Source: Acidobacteriota bacterium
GTDB lineage: Bacteria; Actinomycetota; Acidimicrobiia; Acidimicrobiales; SHLQ01
Length of the DNA: 5,190 nt
Direction of reading: 5' to 3'
Assembly: GCA_022562835.1 (NCBI GenBank)
Contig: JADFOM010000207.1
Span: 1-5,190, forward strand
Below the pieces are notes generated by a model. The model was not told the origin of the DNA, did no database searches, and saw only the letters and a list, made by a program, of their open reading frames with translations. Shown piece after piece: positions 1-5,190 of the stretch; within the stretch, counting starts at the first letter, position 1, and each line of letters begins with the position of its first letter. The translations under genes were made by a program, and so were the position numbers.

Positions 1-1
1 C

Positions 2-696
2 GAGGTCGCAGCTCGCCGCATCGCCTGGGGTAAGTGGCTCAACGCCGGTCAAACCTGCGTGGCCCCCGATTACGTCCTCGTAAGCGATGCACGACGAGAT
101 GAACTCGTCGATGCGATAGCCGAGGCGTTCGAAAAGTTCGGCGACGGCGACATCGCCCAAAGCGCCGACTTTGGACGAATCGTTTCGCAGCGTCACTTCG
201 ACCGCCTCGTGTCGCTCCTCGATGGCCACGAGCTGGCCTACAGTGGAGAGAGCGATCCCGAGACCGTTACCTCTCCCCCACAATCGTTGTGGACCCGCCC
301 GCCGACTCGGCTCTGATGGCCGAGGAGGTGTTCGGCCCCATATTGCCCGTCCTCACCGTCGAATCCTTGACGACGGCACTCGACTTCGTGCGCACCCGAC
401 CCAAGCCGCTCGCGCTGTACCTATTTGCCGAAGACCGCGCGATCGCCGATCAGGTCATCGAACAAACGAGTTCGGGAGGTGTATGTGTCAACCAGGTGCT
501 CATGCACATCACTCCCCCAAACCTTCCCTTCGGCGGTGTCGGCGACAGCGGCATGGGTAACTACCACGGCCGCAGCGGGTTTGACACTTTCTCGCATCTC
601 AAGTCGGTCATGCGCAAGGGAACCCGTCCGGATCCGTCGCTGATGTACCCGCCCTACACCTCGCTGAAAGAACGCATCATTCGCAAAGCGATGTAG
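2..696 (+). pseudogene. Aldehyde dehydrogenase (ALDH3-like), C-terminal part, frameshifted
   Basis: This is the C-terminal ~231 residues of an NAD(P)-dependent aldehyde dehydrogenase, which oxidises aldehydes to carboxylates. The gene enters from the left edge, so its cofactor-binding N-terminus and upstream catalytic Glu are not visible. The first frame (from base 2) shows NAGQTCVAPDYVLV, with the nucleophilic Cys at bases 56-58. It reads as ALDH up to SDPET near base 264, then goes off and stops at 316. The frame one register away reads RYLSPTIVVDPPADS from base 265, then EEVFGPILPV, GGVCVNQVL, PFGGVGDSGMGNYHG and a C-terminal YPPYTSLKERI, ending at 696. The YHGRSGF and YPPY tail is typical of the ALDH3/coniferyl-aldehyde branch. 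One extra C in the ACC/CGT run near 264 would restore a perfect family match, so this is a single-base deletion or a sequencing error. If not corrected, gene callers would likely report two pieces, 2-316 and 289-696 (GTG start). Substrate is unknown. Confidence 0.88.
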
Positions 697-1381
697 TGGT
701 CTGCGCGACCAAGCGTGAGGTCCCCGAGCCCTCACGGCCAAGCCGACGCCAACTCTCGATCAGTCCCAATCGACCCTGATCGCCCGCCACGATCCGCGAT
801 TGGCACTGACCAACAGCGACCTGTCCGTCGCAGAGCACCTGCACATAGCGGAACCGAAGCCGGTCGAGTGCACGCCACCCCATGAGACGACCGTCAACGA
901 TTTCGCCACCGCCGTAGGCGGCTCTAATCGTGCCGTCACCTGGCTCGCAATAGTCGAATGTTGTGGCCGACGATACTTGGCCGTCTCCAGTTGATTCCGC
1001 CGCAATGAAGCGAATCCCATCAAGCGAAGGCCCTGACGAAAACTTGGCGGGTAGCGCCCATGGAGCGCCGGGCCGATAGGCCGCGACGCAAACCACGTCG
1101 CTCGGGTCGATCGAACCGTAGACATGCGGGAACAACTCGTCCCATCCGCCATCCACGACATGGGTCCGCGGTTCGAATCGCACGTCGAGGGAGTCGCCGT
1201 CGACGAGAACCAGACCGAGGTCGCGTACCGAGCCGTAGAACCGCTTTGCCGTGGCCGCCACCTGATCGGCGGCCGAGAAGTGGATGAACCCTTCGGTATC
1301 GAGCGACGCAGGTTCATACTCGCCGCGCTGCACGGCGAGGTCCCACTCCTCGAGCGAAACGAGATGCAGGATCGGCAACAT
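677..1381 (-). CDS. DUF952 domain protein fused to a C-terminal 'N-acetylglutamate synthase-like' domain
   Basis: A 234-residue, probably cytosolic protein with two domains. Residues ~1-112 are a DUF952 domain: ILHLVSLEEW at the N-terminus, EGFIHFSAADQ at 30-40 and ELFPHVYGSI at 82-91. The function of DUF952 is not established. Residues ~119-227 match a small beta-rich family commonly labelled 'N-acetylglutamate synthase' in databases: FIAAESTGDGQVSSATTFDY, then AAYGGGEIVDGRLMG, RFRYVQV, GQCQSR, and LIESWRR before GSGTSRLV. That label is probably wrong, as there is no GNAT or kinase fold here. I chose the ATG at 1379-1381, not the longer GTG frame to 1492, because GGAGG lies 6 bases upstream and DUF952 starts right at this Met. 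The gene diverges from mshD and overlaps the ALDH tail by 20 bp. No signal peptide or membrane segment is seen. The domain assignment is fairly secure; the cellular role is unknown. Confidence 0.85.
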   Translation of the reverse strand: MLPILHLVSLEEWDLAVQRGEYEPASLDTEGFIHFSAADQVAATAKRFYGSVRDLGLVLVDGDSLDVRFEPRTHVVDGGWDELFPHVYGSIDPSDVVCVAAYRPGAPWALPAKFSSGPSLDGIRFIAAESTGDGQVSSATTFDYCEPGDGTIRAAYGGGEIVDGRLMGWRALDRLRFRYVQVLCDGQVAVGQCQSRIVAGDQGRLGLIESWRRLGREGSGTSRLVAQTTTSLCE

Positions 1382-1387
1382 GCGCAA

Positions 1388-1392
1388 CCTCC
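1388..1392 (-). promoter_or_regulatory. Shine-Dalgarno site deciding the start of the DUF952 fusion gene
   Basis: On the minus strand GGAGG is followed by six bases (TTGCGC) and then ATG at 1381-1379. This near-ideal site is the main reason to prefer this ATG over the upstream in-frame GTG at 1492. Confidence 0.75.
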
Positions 1393-1410
1393 GTTGTGTC
1401 GCGGCTCTGA

Positions 1411-1416
1411 ATCCTA
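1411..1416 (-). promoter_or_regulatory. Possible -10 element for the DUF952 fusion gene
   Basis: Minus-strand TAGGAT fits the TANNNT pattern of actinobacterial sigma-70-type promoters and lies about 30 bases upstream of the ATG at 1381, leaving a short leader that contains the GGAGG site. No convincing -35 hexamer is visible, so this is a position-based inference. Confidence 0.3.
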
Positions 1417-1454
1417 TGGCGCCTTCAGCCACACGCCCTGCGAGGCTGACCGGA

Positions 1455-1460
1455 TAGGTT
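1455..1460 (+). promoter_or_regulatory. Possible -10 element for a leaderless mshD transcript
   Basis: TAGGTT (TANNNT) ends six bases before the GTG start at 1467. This is the spacing expected when transcription begins at or next to the start codon. There is no good Shine-Dalgarno sequence upstream of the GTG. An in-frame TAG at 1455-1457, within the element, rules out a start further upstream. No clear -35 is seen. Leaderless mRNAs are common in actinobacteria; that this gene has one is inferred. Confidence 0.4.
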
Positions 1461-1466
1461 GCGAGC

Positions 1467-2177
1467 GTGACAACGACACTCGAAGGACCCAATTCCGGCC
1501 ATTATCGCTGGGCCCTAGTGTTCGAAAACGACCGAGAAGAAGCCGCCACACTCACCCACGCGGTGCAGTTCCACGCAGCACAAGTATCGGCTCGAGGCGG
1601 CGGACGTATGCAGGTCTGGGTCCACGAAGCGACAGAGACCGATGACACAGCACTCGTCGGTGCTGGCTTCGAGCCCTACCGCGACCTACTCCAGCTCCGC
1701 TGTCCACTCCCCGCGCTGGAAACCGACCTCGAAGTACGGGGCTTTGCGGCAACCGACGCCGACGCATTCCTCGAAGTGAACAACGCAGCATTCGAATGGC
1801 ACCCCGAGCAGAGCAATATGACGCACGCCGCGCTCGAGGAACTAATGGCCGAGAAATGGTTCGACCCCGCCGGTTTTCTCCTGCATTTTCGTGACCAACG
1901 CCTTGCCGGATTCTGCTGGACTAAGCGGCACGACGACTCGACACCACGTTTCGGCGAGATCTACGTGATCGCGGTGCACCCCGACTTTGCGGGGCAAGGA
2001 CTCGGCTCCTCATTGACGTTGGCCGGCCTGGCACATCTGCACTCGGTTGGTGCCGAGGTCGGAATGCTCTATGTCGAGTCCGACAACGATCCCGCGAACG
2101 CTGTTTATGAACGTATTGGGTTTCGTCGCGACCACGTCAACCGCGCCTACGAGGCGCTGATCGAAGACGGTTCATGA
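1467..2177 (+). CDS. mshD: Mycothiol synthase-like GNAT acetyltransferase
   Basis: MshD transfers acetyl from acetyl-CoA to the cysteinyl amine of Cys-GlcN-Ins, the last step of mycothiol synthesis, in the cytosol. The C-terminal GNAT domain (residues ~87-232) carries the family's hallmark blocks: FLEVNNAAFEWHPEQSNMT at 101-119, WFDPAGFLL at 131-139, GFCWTKRH at 148-155, GEIYVIAVHP at 163-172, the acetyl-CoA loop GQGLGSSLT at 176-184, and MLYVESDNDPA followed by YERIGF at 200-219. Residues 1-80 look like the last part of the degenerate N-terminal GNAT domain (MQVWVHEA, GFEPYRDLLQLRCPLP). At 236 residues the protein is shorter than typical MshD (about 300), so the first half of the N-terminal domain is missing. 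The GTG start is forced by the in-frame stop at 1455. It overlaps rlmN by four bases. A related GNAT with another substrate is possible, but the HPEQ and WFDP blocks argue for MshD. Confidence 0.85.
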   Translation: MTTTLEGPNSGHYRWALVFENDREEAATLTHAVQFHAAQVSARGGGRMQVWVHEATETDDTALVGAGFEPYRDLLQLRCPLPALETDLEVRGFAATDADAFLEVNNAAFEWHPEQSNMTHAALEELMAEKWFDPAGFLLHFRDQRLAGFCWTKRHDDSTPRFGEIYVIAVHPDFAGQGLGSSLTLAGLAHLHSVGAEVGMLYVESDNDPANAVYERIGFRRDHVNRAYEALIEDGS

Positions 2178-3229
2178 CCTCCACGCGCTACGGCATAACG
2201 CGCGAGGAGTGGGACGAAACTCTCGATGACCAACCGTCCTACCGCGTCGATCAGCTTTGGGAGGGGCTCTGGACCGAACGACGACCTCTCGAAGAAATCT
2301 CGAACCTACCGTTGACGTTGCGCGAGAGGTTGGCTAAAGACCATCCACTCGCTTTGGAGGTGGCTACAGAACGGGTCGCCGACGACGGGGCGACGGTCAA
2401 ATGGCTGTACCGACTCGACGACGGATACCAGATCGAGACCGTGCTCATGCAGTATGACGATCGCTCCACGGTATGTGTGAGCTCTCAAGCAGGCTGCGCG
2501 ATGGGATGCACGTTCTGTGCGACGGGGCAAGCGGGCTTCGACCGTCATCTTCGCAGCGACGAGATCCTGGAACAGATCGTGCGGGCGCAGCACCACGACC
2601 CATCAACCCGGGTGAGCCACGTCGTGTTCATGGGCATGGGCGAGCCCCTTGCAAACATCGATGCGGTCTGGTCCGCGGTAGAACGGATCCACGGTCAACT
2701 GGGAATCTCGGCCCGCCGAATCACGATTTCCACCGTGGGGGTTGTGCCAGGCATCGAGTTCTTGGCCGCCGCACCCCTGCCGATCGGATTGGCGCTGTCG
2801 CTACATGCAGCGACCGACGAGAAACGCCGGCCGCTGGTCCCTCTGAATCGCAACTACGACATCGACGAATTGATGGAGGCCTGCGAGCGCTACCTCGATC
2901 AGACACATCGTCGAATCACCTTCGAGTGGGCGCTCATAGACGGGGTGAACGACAGCGATGACGATGCAGCTGAGCTCTCGGTACTCGCCCGCTCGATCGG
3001 AGCGCACGTCAACGTCATCCCACTCAATCCAACGAGCGGATACCCCACGAGGGGAACCCCCGAAGCTGGGGTCAGACGCTTCTGCACCACGCTGCGATCA
3101 CTCGGAGTCAACGTAACCGTGCGCCAGACCCGGGGCCGTGACATCGACGCAGCGTGTGGGCAGTTGCGCAACGACAACCCAATTGCGGTCAAGGTCGCGA
3201 GGAAGCCGACCAACTCGACGCCAGACTGA
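2174..3229 (+). CDS. rlmN: Dual-specificity 23S rRNA/tRNA (adenine-C2) methyltransferase RlmN
   Basis: A radical SAM enzyme that methylates C2 of A2503 in 23S rRNA and of A37 in certain tRNAs. The 351-residue length is normal. An N-terminal accessory region (~1-90) includes SYRVDQLWEGLW and LPLTLRERL. The radical SAM core has the cluster-binding CxxxCxxC as C108, C112 and C115 in GCAMGCTFCATG, then FMGMGEPLAN at 152-161, ITISTVGVVPG at 183-193 and LSLHAATDEKR at 209-219. The two mechanistic cysteines of the RlmN mechanism are present: C101 (CVSSQAGC) and C328 (DIDAACGQL), the latter being the residue that carries the methyl group. Its ATG overlaps the mshD stop as ATGA, and there is no strong separate ribosome binding site, so translational coupling is likely. 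All key residues are intact and the call is secure. Cfr-type resistance enzymes are relatives, but length, neighbours and motifs fit housekeeping RlmN better. Confidence 0.97.
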   Translation: MTSTRYGITREEWDETLDDQPSYRVDQLWEGLWTERRPLEEISNLPLTLRERLAKDHPLALEVATERVADDGATVKWLYRLDDGYQIETVLMQYDDRSTVCVSSQAGCAMGCTFCATGQAGFDRHLRSDEILEQIVRAQHHDPSTRVSHVVFMGMGEPLANIDAVWSAVERIHGQLGISARRITISTVGVVPGIEFLAAAPLPIGLALSLHAATDEKRRPLVPLNRNYDIDELMEACERYLDQTHRRITFEWALIDGVNDSDDDAAELSVLARSIGAHVNVIPLNPTSGYPTRGTPEAGVRRFCTTLRSLGVNVTVRQTRGRDIDAACGQLRNDNPIAVKVARKPTNSTPD

Positions 3230-3233
3230 CTCG

Positions 3234-3602
3234 ATGACATCAGCACGTTGGGTCAACAAGTCTCAGCCACAGATGCTGGTGACAGCAACTATTTGGCTCT
3301 ACATCCGCGCGGTGTTCGGAGTTCTCTTCGGTGTGAGCGCGCTAGGCCTGTTGTTTGCCGGGGGGTATGCGGCGGCGGGGTATGGCATCGCCAACGAAAA
3401 ACGCTGGGGTCATCGTCTCGGTATTTCCATCGCAGGTCTTGTTTGTTTTGTCTCCTTGGCGAATCTGTTGTCGCTCATCAATCTGGCGTACTTCTCCAAC
3501 TCGACCGGTTCCGCGATCATTTCGTTGATGTTCGACGTCGCGCTGTTCTCGATGCTCGTACATCCATCCAGCCGCAGTTACGCCAAGACTTGGTTCTCCT
3601 AA
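3234..3602 (+). CDS. Small multi-pass membrane protein of unknown function
   Basis: I do not recognise a named family. The 122-residue product is strongly hydrophobic, with likely helices at about 15-34 (MLVTATIWLYIRAVFGVL), 35-52 (glycine/alanine-rich, GGYAAAGYGI), 61-85 and 91-108, so three or four membrane spans. A polar loop with NEKRWGHRLG at 54-63 sits between the second and third. A short loop of the kind xYGIAxxxRWGxxLG is common in small actinobacterial membrane proteins that sit in operons without a known role. The ATG at 3234 lies four bases after the rlmN stop, which favours it over the longer frame starting inside rlmN (3138), whose extra residues are a shadow of rlmN. No strong ribosome binding site is seen, so coupling to rlmN is likely. 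The menG frame starts 16 bases downstream. Confidence 0.75.
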   Translation: MTSARWVNKSQPQMLVTATIWLYIRAVFGVLFGVSALGLLFAGGYAAAGYGIANEKRWGHRLGISIAGLVCFVSLANLLSLINLAYFSNSTGSAIISLMFDVALFSMLVHPSSRSYAKTWFS

Positions 3603-3618
3603 TGACCATCATCAGCTG

Positions 3619-5073
3619 ATGGCACTTCCAGCGCAGGATGACAAGGTCGGCCACGTCCGCGACATGTTCGACCGGATCGCACCTCGCTATGACTTGGTGA
3701 ACCGCATCATGACGTTTGGTCTCGACACCCGCTGGCGGCGAAGGTCAGCGATGGCTCTAGACCTACCCGCACATTCGGCTGTGCTCGATATCGCCTGCGG
3801 CACCGGCGACTTCTGCCGAGATCTCGCCCGCTTTGACCAGATTCCGATCGGTATCGACCTATCGCTCGGCATGCTCAAGGCAGCTCGCACCGATGCGCCA
3901 CTAGCACAGGCGGACACGTTCTCGTTACCGATCCGAAGTGGTGCTCTCGACGCGATCACGTGCGGGTTTGCACTCCGAAACTTCGCATCGATACCCCCTG
4001 CACTCGATGAGTTCGAGGCACTGGCGACCCGGGCACTGTCTGACTATCACAAGGAAACTCGGGACTACATCCCGAAGCTCGGTGTCGCAAGCTACTCGAA
4101 GAAGCAGACCGGCTGGCCCCACATCCACAACTGCCTACAACGGCACAATCGTACAGATGAATCCCCGGTCGTGGACCCGGACGCCTTGGAGGCGTGCGCA
4201 CGAGAGTACCGGCTGACAGTCACGGTAAGTCGCCACGACCCTACTTCTACAACGGAGTTGCGAGACTACGTGGCTCGCCATCTGTTGCGATACGGTACTC
4301 AGGTAATCGTCGGCGATGGCCTGCGCACGAAGTTCGCTCCTCGTATCGAACCCGGTCCCGTTCTGGACAGCTTCGTCGAGCAGCCAGAAGCAACCGACGA
4401 CTCCGGCACCAGCCTGAAGTCCTGTCGAGCATCTGTCCAGCCTTTGTTCCGGTCACCTGACCGGTGCGGAGGCCAGCCCCAAGCTCGTGCGGTCGCGGCC
4501 AGGAGCAGCGCCGATACGGAACCGAGGCGGAAGCCCGAACGAGAAACGTTCGAAGGCGTACTGCTCCAATCTGCGGAGCGCGAGACTCGCAGGTTTCGCA
4601 AACACGGCATCCGATTCGCCAGTGAAGTCACTCAGTACGCCTTCGATTGTCCCAACGGTGAATCGGTCAGGTGGAAATCGTGGAGCGCACTTCCCGTCGT
4701 CGGCCCCGACGGCGCACGCTACCCACTTCATACCGGCCTGCGCTGGAACTTCGAGGCATTAGGGAAGCTCGGTGATGGCGACGCGGTTCGGAGCATCTCG
4801 CGAGTTAGGAATCGGAGTTCCGGGAGGCTCCAGAAGATTTGTCTACTGGACCAGCCGGAACAGACTCGCCTTGCCTACGCAGAGAAGTACGAGATCTCTC
4901 GTTCCCTCCTCGGACTACCGCCGATCCGACGCCGCCCAGAGTTGTACCGTCAGCTATCGCTGGCACCTGCTCGGCCGCGAACTTCCCTCCCGGAACTGTT
5001 TGCTCCCGTCTTCAGTGGAGTCTGCGACATTAGGGCTCCGCCCCGTCCTCGGGCGCGTGTGTCGCGCCGTTGA
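3619..5073 (+). CDS. menG: Chimeric frame: N-terminal half of demethylmenaquinone methyltransferase joined to a rep-like tail
   Basis: Residues 1-~138 are MenG/UbiE, which C-methylates demethylmenaquinone using SAM in the last step of menaquinone synthesis. Visible blocks are MFDRIAPRYDLVNRIMTFGLD at 16-36 (shared by the family), the SAM motif VLDIACGTGDF at 55-65, IGIDLSLGMLKAAR at 77-90 and ITCGFALRNF at 113-122. The family motif PGGR should follow ALDEFEAL near residue 138, but the frame instead reads ATRALSDYHKETRDY. The remaining ~90 residues of MenG are absent. Residues ~141-245 look like a HUH replication protein core (see the mobile-element entry). Residues ~246-484 are arginine-rich in part and unrecognised. 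The 484-residue length is about twice that of MenG (~230-250). The MenG half should not be active alone, since it lacks the C-terminal part of the fold. The ATG at 3619 gives the usual short N-terminal extension before MFDRIAPRYD. Only the MenG part is assigned with confidence. Confidence 0.7.
   Translation: MALPAQDDKVGHVRDMFDRIAPRYDLVNRIMTFGLDTRWRRRSAMALDLPAHSAVLDIACGTGDFCRDLARFDQIPIGIDLSLGMLKAARTDAPLAQADTFSLPIRSGALDAITCGFALRNFASIPPALDEFEALATRALSDYHKETRDYIPKLGVASYSKKQTGWPHIHNCLQRHNRTDESPVVDPDALEACAREYRLTVTVSRHDPTSTTELRDYVARHLLRYGTQVIVGDGLRTKFAPRIEPGPVLDSFVEQPEATDDSGTSLKSCRASVQPLFRSPDRCGGQPQARAVAARSSADTEPRRKPERETFEGVLLQSAERETRRFRKHGIRFASEVTQYAFDCPNGESVRWKSWSALPVVGPDGARYPLHTGLRWNFEALGKLGDGDAVRSISRVRNRSSGRLQKICLLDQPEQTRLAYAEKYEISRSLLGLPPIRRRPELYRQLSLAPARPRTSLPELFAPVFSGVCDIRAPPRPRARVSRR
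4017..4038 (+). repeat. Seven-base direct repeat at the MenG/rep-like junction
   Basis: GGCACTG occurs at 4017-4023 and again at 4032-4038, 15 bases apart and in the same reading register (both read as part of GCA CTG codons). It sits exactly where MenG similarity ends. It could be a trace of a short-homology join, or chance in GC-rich DNA. Confidence 0.35.
4039..4353 (+). mobile_element. Fragment resembling a HUH rolling-circle replication protein
   Basis: In frame with menG, residues ~141-245 carry TGWPHIHNCL (164-173), which has the HxH metal-binding pattern of HUH endonucleases in the usual G-(W/R)-PH-x-H setting. About 45 residues later comes TELRDYVARHLLRYGTQ (212-228), which resembles the YVAKYLxK motif following HUH in plasmid and phage Rep proteins, where the Tyr nicks DNA. 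Between them, VDPDALEACAREY fits the helical linker seen in such proteins. The usual N-terminal part (a hydrophobic TLTF-type strand) is missing, and no second Tyr motif is evident, so this is at best a 5'-truncated rep. The assignment rests on short motifs read by eye and could be wrong. A plasmid or integrated element is the inferred source. The sequence beyond 4353 continues open but is unrecognised. Confidence 0.4.
4354..5073 (+). other. Unassigned open tail of the chimeric frame
   Basis: The frame stays open from residue 246 to 484. Residues ~265-310 are low in hydrophobic content and rich in Arg, Ser and Pro, as in a linker. Residues ~311-385 look more like folded protein (FEGVLLQSAERETRRFRKHG, FASEVTQYAFDCPNGE, then WKSWSALPVVGPDG). 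Beyond ~390 the composition changes again. A second open frame (from GTG 4772 to 5173) overlaps this last part, and neither looks clearly coding, so the true end could be earlier or shifted. No family is recognised. Confidence 0.4.
4449..4464. repeat. Near-palindrome in the unassigned tail
   Basis: CCGGTCA at 4449-4455 and its exact reverse complement TGACCGG at 4458-4464 are separated by only CC. The symmetry and short spacing suit a dimer-binding operator or a recombinase site more than a transcript hairpin. It lies in the arginine-rich, weakly coding stretch after the rep-like segment. No function is shown. Confidence 0.35.
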
Positions 5074-5190
5074 TGGACACCGCACACCGCACCACAGAAT
5101 TGTCGAGGACGAAGGATCGGCCACCCGTGGCTGGAGCCGGGTCAAAGCTCGAATTCGATCACGCCAGAGGTAGACAGCAGTTTCCAGCGG
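5074..5190. other. Right-edge sequence without a supported gene
   Basis: After the stop at 5071-5073 I see no start with a ribosome binding site, no tRNA and no MenG C-terminal sequence. An overlapping plus-strand frame (GTG 4772 to TAG 5171-5173) runs through here but has no recognisable motif. Confidence 0.4.

Noticed and set aside
1170..1179. GGTTCGAATC, the T-arm signature of a tRNA
   Set aside because: It has no matching acceptor or anticodon stem nearby and encodes RFEP of the DUF952 domain on the minus strand.
1382..1492. N-terminal extension of the DUF952 fusion gene to a GTG at 1492
   Set aside because: It would overlap the mshD start, lacks similarity to DUF952, and the ATG at 1381 has a near-ideal GGAGG site.
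4039..4353. Intein or intron interrupting menG
   Set aside because: No intein splice blocks (N-terminal Cys, C-terminal His-Asn followed by Cys/Ser/Thr at an extein junction) are evident, the MenG C-terminal half does not resume in the window, and no intron boundary is recognisable.
4536..4552. Inverted repeat CGAACG-AGAAA-CGTTCG
   Set aside because: Six-base arms inside an open frame, with no T-run and no second copy; expected by chance.
4453..4731. Minus-strand open frame as a gene opposite the tail
   Set aside because: It has no ribosome site or motif, and the plus frame is longer and reads more like protein, so it is treated as a shadow.
5052..5068. Hairpin GGCGCG-TGTGT-CGCGCC as a terminator at the end of the chimeric frame
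   Set aside because: The stem is only six pairs, lies just before the stop codon and has no T-run after it.
1..5190. CRISPR array, rRNA, riboswitch or defence system
   Set aside because: No regularly spaced repeats, conserved RNA cores or defence-protein motifs were found on either strand.

Overview
The window looks like chromosomal DNA of an actinomycete-type bacterium (Actinomycetota). The best evidence is an mshD-like mycothiol synthase, because mycothiol is the signature thiol of that phylum. A menaquinone methyltransferase start, moderately high GC and a TANNNT -10 element directly next to a GTG start all fit. A deep lineage such as Acidimicrobiia is possible, but that is a guess from overall feel, not something the sequence proves.

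Layout. Bases 2-696 (+) hold the C-terminal part of an ALDH3-like aldehyde dehydrogenase. It enters from the left edge and is broken by an apparent one-base deletion near base 264. It meets tail to tail, with a 20-bp overlap, a minus-strand gene (677-1381) for a two-domain protein: DUF952, then a beta-rich domain often mislabelled 'N-acetylglutamate synthase'. An 85-bp divergent spacer (1382-1466) separates this gene from a plus-strand cluster: mshD-like GNAT (1467-2177), rlmN (2174-3229, ATGA overlap), a small multi-pass membrane protein (3234-3602) and the start of menG/ubiE (3619 onward). Spacings of -4, +4 and +16 bases point to one transcript.

The right end is the anomaly. The menG reading frame begins normally: the SAM-binding motif and the GFALRNF motif are both present. 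The MenG match stops at about residue 138, just where the conserved PGG motif should follow. The same frame continues for about 345 more codons into unrelated sequence. The first part of that tail resembles the core of a HUH-type rolling-circle replication protein (GWPHIHNCL, then DYVARHLLRYG), without the usual N-terminal part. The rest is not recognisable. This is either a plasmid or phage rep fragment recombined into menG, or an assembly chimera. Nothing in the window restores the missing half of MenG.

Functionally, the intact genes cover thiol redox biochemistry (MshD), ribosome/tRNA modification (RlmN) and respiratory quinone synthesis (MenG, incomplete here). The DUF952 fusion and the membrane protein have no assigned role. 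Two disrupted frames in 5 kb (ALDH and MenG) make assembly quality a real concern for the unusual parts.
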